Assembly (NCBI RefSeq): GCF_900143235.1
Contig: NZ_FRDF01000005.1
Span: forward strand, 1 to 64,000
DNA length: 64,000 nt
Direction: 5' to 3'
Source of the DNA: Erythrobacter sanguineus
Lineage (GTDB): Bacteria > Pseudomonadota > Alphaproteobacteria > Sphingomonadales > Sphingomonadaceae
Shown here: positions 9,647 through 18,059 of the stretch, piece by piece
Layout of the letters: every line of letters begins with the position of its first letter
How positions within the stretch are numbered: position 1 is the first letter of the stretch
The notes under the pieces: model-generated
The model's input: only the letters and a program-made list of their open reading frames with translations
Told to the model about the DNA's origin: nothing
The model's database searches: none
Program-made: the position numbers and the translations under genes

Positions 9647-11034
9647 GCGCCGCCCAGGTCCTCACCGCGCAGCAGATGCGCGATGCCGAACAGGCGCTGT
9701 TCGATACGGGGGCCAGTGTTTCGGAGCTGATGGAAGTGGCCGCAGGCGGCGCAGCTGAATGGATCCGGCGTGTGACAGCCGGGCGCGACGTCACCGTGCT
9801 GTGCGGCCCCGGCAATAATGGCGGGGACGGCTATGTCATCGCCCGACGGTTGCGCGAGGCGGGCAACGCCGTGACGGTGATCGCGCCGGTCGAGCCTGCC
9901 ACCGGTGCCGCAAAAGAGGCACGCCGCCGGTGGGACGCTCCGGTCGCCAGGGCTGCGGGCGGGGCGCGCGGTGAAGTTTTCGTCGATTGCCTGTTCGGAT
10001 CGGGCCTCGCGCGTCCGCTGGTGGCCGAACACGCGTTGCTGCTGCGCGATCTGGCGGCGCGGTGCCGTTACAAGGTCGCGGTCGACGTGCCTTCGGGCAT
10101 TGCCAGCGATAGCGGCGCGGCATTGAACGAACGCCTGCCGGTTTTTGATCTTACGCTGGCCTTGGGCGCATGGAAATTTGCGCATTGGAGCCTGCCGGGC
10201 CGTGCGCTGATGGGGCAGATGCGGTTGGTGCCGATCGGGATTGGCGCTGTCGAGGGCGCGGCGCGCTTGGTAACCCGCCCCCGGATTGCGCCGCCCGCTG
10301 CCGACAGCCACAAGTATCGCCGCGGGTTGCTGGGCATCATTGCCGGAGCAATGCCGGGAGCAAGTCTGCTCGCCGCCGCCGCCGCCCAGCGTGCAGGGGC
10401 GGGCTATGTCAAACTGCTCGCCCGCGAAGCCGATCCGCGCACGCCTGCTGATGTGGTGACCGATACTGCGCCGCTGGGAGAAGCGCTGGCGGATGAGCGC
10501 ATCGCTGCGGTGCTGGTCGGCCCGGGGCTGGGTCGCGGCGGCGCAGGCAAGGCGATGCTGGGCGAAGCATTGCGGCAGGGACGCGCGCTGGTGCTGGACG
10601 CCGATGCGCTGGTGCTGCTCGCGCCCAACATGCTGGGCCGTGATCTGCCGCTGCTAGCGACCCCGCATGATGGCGAGCTTGAGGTCTTGTGCCGCAATTT
10701 CGGCGTGATTGCTGAAGGGCGGCGTGCGCGCGCTTTGGCGCTGGCTAAGCTCACGGGGATGGTTGTGCTCGCCAAGGGGCCGGACAGCGTGATCGCCGCG
10801 CCCGATGGTCGCCTTGTGCTCGGGCTGCCTGCAACAAGCTGGCTCTCGGTCGCAGGAACGGGCGATGTGCTGGCCGGGATCGCTGCAAGCCGGATGGCCT
10901 GCGGCAGCGATCCCTTCAGCGCCGCCTGCGAGGCATTGTGGCTTCATGGCGAGGCGGCACGGCGTGCGGGGCCTGCCTTGACCCCTTCTGCGCTTGCCGA
11001 GAAGGTGCCCGAGGCGCTAGCGGCCTGTCTGTGA
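9643..11034 (+). CDS. nnr: Bifunctional NAD(P)H-hydrate epimerase / ADP-dependent dehydratase
   Basis: 463 residues, a fusion of two repair enzymes. Residues about 5-205 form the epimerase (YjeF_N) domain with GPGNNGGDGYVIARRL (55-70) and a VDCLFGSGL loop. Residues about 220-463 form the ribokinase-like dehydratase (carbohydrate kinase) domain with VLVGPGLGRGG, ATPHDGELEVL and GTGDVLAG (405-412), which holds the catalytic Asp. The protein converts damaged NADHX/NADPHX back to NAD(P)H in the cytoplasm. Its GTG start at 9643 overlaps the upstream stop as GTGA, and its own stop overlaps the next gene's GTG in the same way. Confidence 0.93.
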   Translation: MSAAQVLTAQQMRDAEQALFDTGASVSELMEVAAGGAAEWIRRVTAGRDVTVLCGPGNNGGDGYVIARRLREAGNAVTVIAPVEPATGAAKEARRRWDAPVARAAGGARGEVFVDCLFGSGLARPLVAEHALLLRDLAARCRYKVAVDVPSGIASDSGAALNERLPVFDLTLALGAWKFAHWSLPGRALMGQMRLVPIGIGAVEGAARLVTRPRIAPPAADSHKYRRGLLGIIAGAMPGASLLAAAAAQRAGAGYVKLLAREADPRTPADVVTDTAPLGEALADERIAAVLVGPGLGRGGAGKAMLGEALRQGRALVLDADALVLLAPNMLGRDLPLLATPHDGELEVLCRNFGVIAEGRRARALALAKLTGMVVLAKGPDSVIAAPDGRLVLGLPATSWLSVAGTGDVLAGIAASRMACGSDPFSAACEALWLHGEAARRAGPALTPSALAEKVPEALAACL

Positions 11035-12227
11035 CCATCAGCGAACCCATCATACGCCTCGCCGCCAAGGGTGACGGGGTGAGCGCCTCTGGCCGCCATG
11101 TGTCCGGCGCGGTGCCGGGCGATGCGGTGGACGAGAGCGGAACGATCATGCCCGGGCCGCATCATATTGCGCCCGTCTGCCGTCACTTCGCCCGTTGCGG
11201 TGGGTGCCAGTTGCAGCATGCCGATGACACGGTGCTGGCCGATTTCGTCCGCGACCGGGTCGTGAACGCCGCGCGCGGGCAAGGGCTGGAGGCGGACGAA
11301 GTGCTCCCCGTCCACCTTTCCCCGCCGCATACGCGCCGCCGCGCCGGGCTGCACGGGTTGCGCACCGCCAAGGGCGCGGTGCTGGGTTATCGCGAGGGCG
11401 GATCGCACCGGGTGGTCGATCTCGCTGAATGTCCCGTGCTGCATCCGGCGATGGCGGCGTTGCTCGCGCCCTTGCGCCGATTCGTGGCGGCGCATGGCCC
11501 CAAGGGCATGGTGGGTGTCGATCTCACACTCGCCGATCAGGGGGTCGAGGCCAATCTCGCCAACTTCCCGCTCGAAGGTCTTGGGCCGACCGAGGCCGCG
11601 CTTGATTTCGCGCGCAGCCATGCGCTCGCGCGGCTGACTATCGATCAGGGATATGGCCCGGAAACCCTGTGGGAACCTGAACCGGTGACGGTCACGCTTT
11701 CTGGCGTTCCGGTCAGCTTGCCGCCGGGATCATTCCTGCAAGCGACGCGGGATGCCGAGGCGCGCATGGCGGCCGACGCCGCCGCATGGCTCGGCGATGC
11801 GCGGATGATGGCCGATCTGTTTGCTGGGCTTGGCACCTTCGCCTTTGCGCTTCGTCAGGGCCGCAAGGTGCTGGCGGTCGAGGCTGAACGGGCCGCGCAT
11901 CTCGCCTGCAAGGTGGCCGGGGCGCAGTCAGGCGAGAGCGTGCTGTCGCTGCACCGCGACCTGTTCAGAAACCCGCTTCAGCTGGCTGAGCTCAACCGCT
12001 TGGATGCCGTCCTGCTCGATCCGCCCCGCGCTGGCGCACGCGCGCAGGTGGCCGAGATTGCGGCGAGCACGCTCACCCGGGTCCTCTATGTCAGCTGCAA
12101 CCCGTCAAGCTGGGCGCGCGATGCAGCGATGTTGGCGCAAGCGGGGTTTCGCCTGACGAAATTGCGCCCCGTCGGCCAGTTCCGCTGGTCGACCCATGTT
12201 GAACTGGTGAGCCTGTTCGAGCGTTAG
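11031..12227 (+). CDS. 23S rRNA/tRNA m5U methyltransferase (RlmD/TrmA family)
   Basis: 398 residues. These enzymes use SAM to methylate C5 of a uridine in 23S rRNA or tRNA. A [4Fe-4S] site is suggested by Cys50, Cys56, Cys59 and Cys134 (CRHFARCGGCQLQH and AECPVLHP). The Rossmann domain shows MADLFAGLGTFAFAL, then LLDPPRAG and the catalytic VSCNPSSW with nucleophile Cys356. The GTG at 11031 overlaps the nnr stop (GTGA); the longer upstream frame is nnr in another phase. The N-terminal RNA-binding (TRAM) part is short. Which RNA is modified cannot be told from sequence. Its TAG overlaps the stop of the convergent hydrolase gene. Confidence 0.9.
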   Translation: MTISEPIIRLAAKGDGVSASGRHVSGAVPGDAVDESGTIMPGPHHIAPVCRHFARCGGCQLQHADDTVLADFVRDRVVNAARGQGLEADEVLPVHLSPPHTRRRAGLHGLRTAKGAVLGYREGGSHRVVDLAECPVLHPAMAALLAPLRRFVAAHGPKGMVGVDLTLADQGVEANLANFPLEGLGPTEAALDFARSHALARLTIDQGYGPETLWEPEPVTVTLSGVPVSLPPGSFLQATRDAEARMAADAAAWLGDARMMADLFAGLGTFAFALRQGRKVLAVEAERAAHLACKVAGAQSGESVLSLHRDLFRNPLQLAELNRLDAVLLDPPRAGARAQVAEIAASTLTRVLYVSCNPSSWARDAAMLAQAGFRLTKLRPVGQFRWSTHVELVSLFER

Positions 12228-13015
12228 GCTCTGAGCGCGGAGAGGATCTGCGCTTCGAGCCAGTCACGGTGCTGCGGCTCGACATAGGCATGGCCTGCGC
12301 CTTCGCAGCGGCGGATGCGTGGATCGTTCCTGTCCCACGCGGCCTCGAACATCTGGGCGGTGCGATCGGCCGTCGCAAGCAGGATGCGCACCTCGCCGGC
12401 AAAGCCTGCGATTCCGTCGCGCATCTCACCTGCAAGGTTGGAGGGTGCAGGCACCGGGCCGACCGAGCGCGCCAGGCCGCGTGCCAGTTTGCGCAGATCG
12501 ACCCCGCCGCTCAGCAGACGGGCAACATCGCGCGAGTTGGTGAGTTTTTCGAGGTAGCGCGCACGGATCGCGGCCCGGGGCGGGGTTGTATTGGGATCAT
12601 CGCCGCCCGGTTCGTGTTCGATCGTCCAAGGGTTTGACAACACCAGTCCGGCCATTCCCGCGCCGCCTGCCAGCATCAGCGCCGATGCGGCATCGCAATT
12701 GCCGAAGGCAACGACCCGCGAAACTTGCGGGGCGATTGCGCGAAAGGCTTCGAGCGCGGCACCGATATCTCTGGCAGAGTGGCGGAATCCGCGGTTTTCG
12801 CCTTCGCTGTCACCCACCCCGCGCCTATCAAAGCGGAACACCGGAAAGCCAGCGCGGGCGATGCGGGCGGCAAGCTGTGCCTGTCCGGCAAAGGGCCCGG
12901 CGCGAATTTCGTTGCCGCCGCTGACGATCAGCAGCCCGGTGGTGCCGGGCGCGGTGTCAAGCGTTGCGGCAAGGTGCAAGGTTCCGCAGCCGAAGGAAAG
13001 TGGCAGCCGGCTCAT
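12224..13015 (-). CDS. Exosortase A system-associated hydrolase 1 (alpha/beta fold)
   Basis: 263 residues of the alpha/beta hydrolase fold, matching the hydrolase found beside exosortase A loci (TIGR03100-type). The fold is seen in FPVFRFDRRGVGDSEG and in the nucleophile elbow VVAFGNCDAASALML, where Cys107 occupies the usual serine position. A C-terminal histidine is in CEGAGHAYVEP. A cysteine nucleophile is a feature of this group and sets it apart from ordinary esterases. The substrate is unknown; its position beside an acyl carrier protein and acyl-CoA ligase suggests an acyl thioester or acylated sugar. The start overlaps the stop of hydrolase 2 as ATGA. It is the last gene of the minus arm of the EPS locus. 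Confidence 0.85.
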   Translation of the reverse strand: MSRLPLSFGCGTLHLAATLDTAPGTTGLLIVSGGNEIRAGPFAGQAQLAARIARAGFPVFRFDRRGVGDSEGENRGFRHSARDIGAALEAFRAIAPQVSRVVAFGNCDAASALMLAGGAGMAGLVLSNPWTIEHEPGGDDPNTTPPRAAIRARYLEKLTNSRDVARLLSGGVDLRKLARGLARSVGPVPAPSNLAGEMRDGIAGFAGEVRILLATADRTAQMFEAAWDRNDPRIRRCEGAGHAYVEPQHRDWLEAQILSALRA

Positions 13016-13698
13016 GCACTTGTCCCGGAAAGATCATCGCTGATGATAGCGGTGAGCGCATCGACTTGCTTCGCATCCTCGTCCGGCTCGGCGCGCAGCC
13101 ACATTCCCGGCCCGCCGACCTGGCTTTGTGCGATGTCGCTGTGCCCCTGGGCCCGCACCGGTTCGGCGGTTTCAAGGTCGCGGATCATCGCCGCGCCAAG
13201 CTGCCATCCGCCCAGCACCAGTCCTTCGGATCGGCCCAGCGCCATCAGCGTATCGGCCTGTTCTTCCAGCCCTGCCTCGCGCGCGGCGATGGTGCGGGCG
13301 CGGATCATGCCGCGCAGCAACTTGGGCCCGGACTGGGCGGCATAGTGCCACCCGGGCAGGTGTGCAGGTACCAGCAGCGCTCCGGCGCGGATCGCCAGCA
13401 CGTTGGTCGCGCCAAATTTATGCGCGGCGGCCTCCATGCCTGCGCGCCAGCCGGGCAGTGTCTGCAAAGCGGCGGGCGCGAGGCTGTCATTGCAGCCGGG
13501 CAGGTCAGGCAGGAAGCTGTCGATCCCGGCATTATCCAGCCGCCGCATCACCTCGACCGTGAAGCGTCGCAGCTTGTTGGCCTCGTCAAACCATGCCGGG
13601 CATACCAGCAGGCGTCTTGTCCGCCCGCGATCGAAGGCGACCAGCAGTTCCTCGGTGGTTGTGCCTTCCGGGCCCATGATGTTCCACGTGGAAATCAC
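13012..13698 (-). CDS. Exosortase A system-associated hydrolase 2 (inactive-looking)
   Basis: 228 residues, alpha/beta-hydrolase-like, matching the second hydrolase of exosortase A loci (TIGR03101-type) by position and by LLVCPAWFDEANKLRRF, FLPDLPGCNDSLAP and the elbow VLAIRAGALLV. The nucleophile position in that elbow (residues 103-107) holds neither Ser nor Cys, so classical hydrolase activity is unlikely. Start is GTG at 13698, 12 bases after the acyl carrier protein stop; an internal ATG at 13677 is an alternative. It ends in an ATGA overlap with hydrolase 1. It may act as a partner of hydrolase 1 rather than as an enzyme. Confidence 0.75.
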   Translation of the reverse strand: MISTWNIMGPEGTTTEELLVAFDRGRTRRLLVCPAWFDEANKLRRFTVEVMRRLDNAGIDSFLPDLPGCNDSLAPAALQTLPGWRAGMEAAAHKFGATNVLAIRAGALLVPAHLPGWHYAAQSGPKLLRGMIRARTIAAREAGLEEQADTLMALGRSEGLVLGGWQLGAAMIRDLETAEPVRAQGHSDIAQSQVGGPGMWLRAEPDEDAKQVDALTAIISDDLSGTSA

Positions 13699-13710
13699 GC
13701 TAAACAGGAT

Positions 13711-14007
13711 CTAGCGGTCGGCAAGCTTGGCCTTGGCGAAGGCAAACAGGCCGCCATAGGTTTCCAGCATCTCGCCCGACACATCGTCATCCTCGATCAC
13801 GATGCCGAGGCGGTCTTCCATTTCGGTGAGCAGGCCCGCGACTGCCATCGAATCCAGTTCGGGCAGGTGGCCGAACAGGCCCGAATCCGGCCCGAAGGTG
13901 GCGGCCTGCGCCGGATCAAGTCCCAGCACATCGGCGATCAAGCCTTTCAGTTCAGAATCGAGCACGGTCGCACCGGCTTCGTTCTGGATGGTCGGAATGG
14001 TGTTCAT
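13711..14007 (-). CDS. Acyl carrier protein, exosortase A locus
   Basis: 98 residues, acidic, with the four-helix acyl carrier pattern. Ser53 in PELDSMAV is the expected 4'-phosphopantetheine attachment site (DSM in place of the common DSL). It would carry an activated acyl or aminoacyl group supplied by the acyl-CoA-ligase-like enzyme encoded divergently nearby. The ATG at 14007 is chosen; a TTG at 14019 would add only four residues. It lies between the BioF2-type acetyltransferase (81-base gap) and hydrolase 2 (12-base gap), all in one direction, so these four genes probably form one transcript. Confidence 0.85.
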   Translation of the reverse strand: MNTIPTIQNEAGATVLDSELKGLIADVLGLDPAQAATFGPDSGLFGHLPELDSMAVAGLLTEMEDRLGIVIEDDDVSGEMLETYGGLFAFAKAKLADR

Positions 14008-14088
14008 CGGCTCGCCCAAATCCCTGTCATCGGCGCTTGGCCGCGGGGCTTAGCCATGCCCGCCCGCAGGCGCAAGTATTCCGGCCGG

Positions 14089-15063
14089 TCACGCACTTGA
14101 CGAAAGCAGCACTCGCTTGGCGAGCGGCGGCCATGCGCGCGGCTGTGCCGGGTCAAGACAATCGATGCAGAAACGCGGGCGCACGTCTTCCATCCAGTCG
14201 GCCTTGTAGCTCTGATCGCCAGTGCCGAAGTCGATCAGATCGACCTTGTCGATATCGATCACATGCTGAAACAGCGCCGCGCTCAGCGTGGTCCCCGCGG
14301 ATAATGCCGTGTGACTTTCGAGATGGGCGAGCTTGTGGATATAGGCGATCGCGTTTTCGACGGTCCAGCACTGCGCTGCGATCGTCGCGCCATCGGCCCG
14401 CGCCACGCCGAGCCGCAGCCGCCCCGCTTCGCCTTCGCGACGCGCAAAAGCACGCAGCATGGCGGGCTGGTCTTCCGCCGGTTTCCAGCTGGCGGCGTAG
14501 ATCGCTTCGTATTCCGCCCAGACCTGCGGGTCGAATCGGGTCAGCACCTGCGTCTCGACCTTTTTCGCCTTGCGTCTGAGGGTGGTGCGCAATTGTCCGG
14601 GGCGGTCTTCCCAGTATTCGGCAAAGCTGCGTCCGCGTACGGGCAGGACATGGTTCGTGTCGCACGGCTCGACGAGCACGCGCCAGCCCGCAGCGCGGAA
14701 CGCCTGAGCGAGGCGCTGGGCCGAGCCATCCTCCCCCGGCACGGGTTCGAGTGTCACGCGATGCCCGCGGGTCTTCAATTGCCGGGCAATTGCCTCAAGC
14801 AACCGGTCGCCCGCCGGGCCTTCCGGGGCCAGCTGGCGCCAGGTGAAGCTGTACCAGTTACGCAAGGGCGAAACGTGTCCGCCATCTTCGGTCAGCGCCA
14901 GTGCGGCCGCATGATCGGCATCCCTTGCGATCGCGATCAGCGGGGTCAGTCCGGTCTCGGCAAGCAGCGCATACCACTCGGCCCGATCGAACGGCGCGCC
15001 TGCCGCATTTGCAGACAGTGCTTGCAAGACGTTAACGCTATCGTGATACCGCGCCTCGATCAC
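14089..15063 (-). CDS. GNAT-fold acyltransferase, BioF2/FemAB-like, EPS locus
   Basis: 324 residues with the double-GNAT fold of the BioF2/acetyltransferase-6 group (relatives of FemAB). The recognisable stretch is LRTTLRRKAKKVETQ, then AYIHKLAHLESHTALSAGTTL and VDLIDFGTGDQSYKADWM. Members transfer an acyl or aminoacyl group, often to a sugar or peptide amine. The gene is the first of the minus arm and has an acyl carrier protein directly downstream, a likely donor. The GTG at 15063 leaves just 19 bases to the divergent ligase ATG, so the promoters must overlap coding sequence or the real start is internal; a TTG at 15027 is a reasonable alternative. Confidence 0.8.
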   Translation of the reverse strand: MIEARYHDSVNVLQALSANAAGAPFDRAEWYALLAETGLTPLIAIARDADHAAALALTEDGGHVSPLRNWYSFTWRQLAPEGPAGDRLLEAIARQLKTRGHRVTLEPVPGEDGSAQRLAQAFRAAGWRVLVEPCDTNHVLPVRGRSFAEYWEDRPGQLRTTLRRKAKKVETQVLTRFDPQVWAEYEAIYAASWKPAEDQPAMLRAFARREGEAGRLRLGVARADGATIAAQCWTVENAIAYIHKLAHLESHTALSAGTTLSAALFQHVIDIDKVDLIDFGTGDQSYKADWMEDVRPRFCIDCLDPAQPRAWPPLAKRVLLSSSA

Positions 15064-15082
15064 TGAAAGACTGCTCCCATTG

Positions 15083-16630
15083 ATGCCGCAACCGTCCGAA
15101 CCTGCCCCGCGCCCGCTTGATCACCTTGCCGAACTGGCGGGTGCTGCGGGTCATGGGGAAGGGCCTGCATTGGTGCTTCGCGAGGGCACGCTTAACCACA
15201 ATCAGTTAAGACAGCGTGTTGCTCGCCTTGCCGGATGGCTGGCGCGGATGGTGCCGCAACCCGGCGCGCGGGTGGCAAGCTGGGCGGCCAAGGGCGAAGT
15301 GACCTGCCTGCTGCCACTGGCGGCTGCGCGGGCCGGGCTGGTGCACGTGCCGGTCAACCCGCTGCTGAAACGCGCGCAGGTCGCGCATATTCTGGGTGAT
15401 AGCGGAGCGCGCTTGCTGATCGGCACCGGATCGCGGCTTGCCAGCCTTGAACCGGGCGATCTGCCGCCTGGCTGCGCAGCAATGGGCGAGAACGAGGCGT
15501 TGGCTAGCGCGGAGGCCGCAGGCCGCGAGCTTGGCCCGTCGCAAGCCGATCCGGCGGATGTGGCGGCAATCCTCTACACGTCCGGTTCGACCGGGCGGCC
15601 CAAGGGGGTGATGCTGAGCCACGCCAACATGTGGCTCGGCGCGGTCAGCGTGGCGCATTATCTGGGGCTGGCACGCGATGATGTGACGCTGGCGGTGTTG
15701 CCGCTGTCGTTCGATTACGGACAGAGCCAGCTGTTTTCGACCTGGTATGCGGGGGGCTGCGTGGTGCCGCTCGATTTCCTTTTTCCCAAGGATGTGGCGA
15801 AGGCCTGCGCGAAACATCAGGTAACCACGCTCGCCGCGGTGCCGCCCTTGTGGGTGCAGTTGACCGAGATTGACTGGCCAGAGGAGACGCGTGCGCCCTT
15901 GCGGCGGCTGACCAACAGCGGCGGTGCGTTGACGCTTGATCTGGTCAAGGCCTTGCGCGGGCTGTTCCCGCAGGCAAACCTGTTCCCGATGTATGGGCTG
16001 ACTGAAGCGTTCCGTTCCACCTTTCTCGATCCGGCGCTGGTGGATTCGCATCCGACCTCAATGGGTAAGGCGATACCCTTTGCAGAGATTCTGGTTATCA
16101 ATGATGCTGGTCAGGTGGCCGCTGACAATGAGGAAGGCGAGCTGGTGCATTGCGGGCCGCTGGTGGCGCAGGGGTACTGGCAGGATGCCGCGCGTACCGC
16201 GGAACGCTTCAGGCCTGCGCCCGCTGCCTCTGCCTATGGCGGCACGGCGGTGTGGTCGGGCGACCGGGTGCGCCGTGATGCAGACGGCTTGCTTTATTTC
16301 GCCGGGCGGCGCGATGCGATGATCAAGAGCGCGGGCAATCGCATCAGCCCGCAGGAGATCGAGGAGGCCGCGCTGGGAACGGGCCTTGTCGCCGAGGCTG
16401 TAGCGCTGGGCGTGTCCGACGCCCGGCTCGGGCAGGCGGTGCATCTGGTCGTGCGCGGGAGCGATGATACGACCGCCCAGGCGGAGCTTCCCAAACGGCT
16501 CCAGCGCGAATTGCCCAATTTCATGCAGCCGCAGCATATCCATTGGCGCGAGGCCATGCCGCTCAATCCCAATGGCAAGATTGATCGCACCGCCTTACAG
16601 AATGAACTTGGACAGGAATTTGCCCCATGA
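15083..16630 (+). CDS. Acyl-CoA ligase (AMP-forming), exosortase A system-associated
   Basis: 515 residues of the ANL adenylating superfamily, matching the ligase of exosortase A loci (TIGR03098-type). The nucleotide-binding loop YTSGSTGRPKGVMLSH is at about residues 165-180, LFPMYGLTEAF is the A5 motif, DADGLLYFAGRRDAMIKSAGNRISP covers A7-A8, and the C-terminal NPNGKIDRTAL carries the catalytic Lys. It would activate a carboxylate as an adenylate and load it on CoA or the nearby carrier protein. The ATG at 15083 directly follows a TTG that is also in frame. The stop overlaps the decarboxylase start as ATGA. A weak promoter-like pair, TTGCAA (15022-15027) and TGATAC (15044-15049), lies inside the divergent gene. 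Confidence 0.88.
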   Translation: MPQPSEPAPRPLDHLAELAGAAGHGEGPALVLREGTLNHNQLRQRVARLAGWLARMVPQPGARVASWAAKGEVTCLLPLAAARAGLVHVPVNPLLKRAQVAHILGDSGARLLIGTGSRLASLEPGDLPPGCAAMGENEALASAEAAGRELGPSQADPADVAAILYTSGSTGRPKGVMLSHANMWLGAVSVAHYLGLARDDVTLAVLPLSFDYGQSQLFSTWYAGGCVVPLDFLFPKDVAKACAKHQVTTLAAVPPLWVQLTEIDWPEETRAPLRRLTNSGGALTLDLVKALRGLFPQANLFPMYGLTEAFRSTFLDPALVDSHPTSMGKAIPFAEILVINDAGQVAADNEEGELVHCGPLVAQGYWQDAARTAERFRPAPAASAYGGTAVWSGDRVRRDADGLLYFAGRRDAMIKSAGNRISPQEIEEAALGTGLVAEAVALGVSDARLGQAVHLVVRGSDDTTAQAELPKRLQRELPNFMQPQHIHWREAMPLNPNGKIDRTALQNELGQEFAP

Positions 16631-17853
16631 AGCCCGTCGGCCCGATTCCCGCAGGTTATGAGGCGATCGGCGGCGAACTCGCCATCGGCGGAAAGCGTGC
16701 AAGCGCGCTGGTGGCCGAGGCCGGGCGCACCCCGCTGTTCGTCTACTCGCGGGCGCACCTTGATGCACGGGTTGCGCAATTGCGCACAGCGCTGCCCAAG
16801 CGGGTGGGTATCAATTACGCGGTCAAGGCCAACCCGCATCTGGGCGTGATCGGCCATATGGCGCCGCTGGTGGACGGGTTCGACATCGCCTCATCGGGCG
16901 AGCTGGGCCTGTGCGTCGCGGTCGGGATTGATCCGGCGCGCATCAGCTTTGCCGGGCCGGGCAAGCGCGATGATGAACTGGAGGCCGCGATTGCGACCGG
17001 GGTGACGCTCAATTGCGAATCCGCAGGCGAGGCGGCCCGCGCGCTTGCCATCGGTCAGCGTATCGGCAAGGCGCCGCGCATCGCCATCCGGGTCAATCCA
17101 AGCTTCGAGCTCAAGGGTTCGGGCATGAAGATGGGCGGGGGTGCCAAGCCCTTCGGGGTCGATGCCGACAAGGTGCCCGACCTCGCGCGGCACGTGATCG
17201 CCGAAGGGTCCGAATGGCGGGGCCTCCATATCTTCACCGGCAGCCAGGCGTTGAGCGCGGACGCGATCATCGAAGCGCAAGCCAACGTGCTGGAACTGGC
17301 CGCGAATATCACCGAGGATATCGGCCATGGCTGCCCCAAGCTCAATATGGGCGGGGGCTTCGGCATTCCCTATTTTCCGGGCGATGCACCGGTCGATCTG
17401 GCGCGTGTCGGCGCGGCGCTGGGCAAGCGGGTGGCGAACTTGCCACAGGCGCTGGCGGATAGTGAGCTATGCGTCGAACTCGGACGCTACCTGGTCGGAG
17501 AGGCGGGGGTCTATCTCACCCGGGTGATCGACCGCAAGGAAAGCCACGGCACAATCTATCTCGTGACCGACGGGGGCCTGCATCACCAGCTGGCGGCCTC
17601 GGGTAATTTCGGCACGGTGGTGCGGCGCAATTATCCATCTGCAATTGCAAGCCATTACGGTGCGGAGCCGACAGAGGAAGTGAACATTGTTGGCTGCCTT
17701 TGCACCCCGCTTGACCGGCTCGCCGATGCCGCCGCCATGCCGCGCGCCGAGGTTGGCGATCTGGTCGCGGTGTTCTGCGCCGGAGCTTACGGAGCAAGCG
17801 CCAGCCCTTCGGCCTTTCTCGGCCACGGGCCTGCGGCGGAAATCCTCGTCTGA
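16627..17853 (+). CDS. PLP-dependent decarboxylase, exosortase A system-associated
   Basis: 408 residues of the fold-type III (alanine racemase/LysA-like) PLP decarboxylases, corresponding to TIGR03099. The PLP lysine is Lys67 in NYAVKANPH. Further marks are HIFTGSQAL, LNMGGGFGIPYF (phosphate-binding glycines), ELGRYLVGEAG and, at the C-terminus, Cys384 in VFCAGAYGASASPSAF, the residue contributed to the second active site of the dimer. It resembles diaminopimelate and ornithine decarboxylases and probably makes an amine or decarboxylated amino acid for the ligase and carrier-protein steps encoded next door. It overlaps the ligase stop by ATGA. Confidence 0.9.
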   Translation: MKPVGPIPAGYEAIGGELAIGGKRASALVAEAGRTPLFVYSRAHLDARVAQLRTALPKRVGINYAVKANPHLGVIGHMAPLVDGFDIASSGELGLCVAVGIDPARISFAGPGKRDDELEAAIATGVTLNCESAGEAARALAIGQRIGKAPRIAIRVNPSFELKGSGMKMGGGAKPFGVDADKVPDLARHVIAEGSEWRGLHIFTGSQALSADAIIEAQANVLELAANITEDIGHGCPKLNMGGGFGIPYFPGDAPVDLARVGAALGKRVANLPQALADSELCVELGRYLVGEAGVYLTRVIDRKESHGTIYLVTDGGLHHQLAASGNFGTVVRRNYPSAIASHYGAEPTEEVNIVGCLCTPLDRLADAAAMPRAEVGDLVAVFCAGAYGASASPSAFLGHGPAAEILV

Positions 17854-17920
17854 CCGGCGCGGCCCAGCGTCGGCGTTAACGCGCGCAAGCCCGCTGTCCC
17901 GATCCGGGATGGGGGAGGAT

Positions 17921-17947
17921 TTGCCGCTGTATAACTAACAATATGTT
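17921..17947 (+). promoter_or_regulatory. Candidate promoter of the EPS export operon
   Basis: The 206 bases 17854-18059 separate the decarboxylase stop from the export lipoprotein and hold no gene. Within them TTGCCG (17921-17926) and TATGTT (17942-17947), 15 bases apart, resemble a sigma-70 pair, giving a leader of about 105 bases. The local sequence around 17927-17947 is markedly AT-rich for this genome. The spacing is shorter than ideal, so this is a guess from composition and position only. Confidence 0.3.
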
Positions 17948-18059
17948 CACCATTTCCGGCGAGAAGAGCCCGACGTTCCAAAGGTAACGGACGGCAGGTC
18001 GCTCCTGCTGTGTGTCCTTGCCTTTCTGCAACGCAATATTGGCCAAGGATTCTCGTCAA

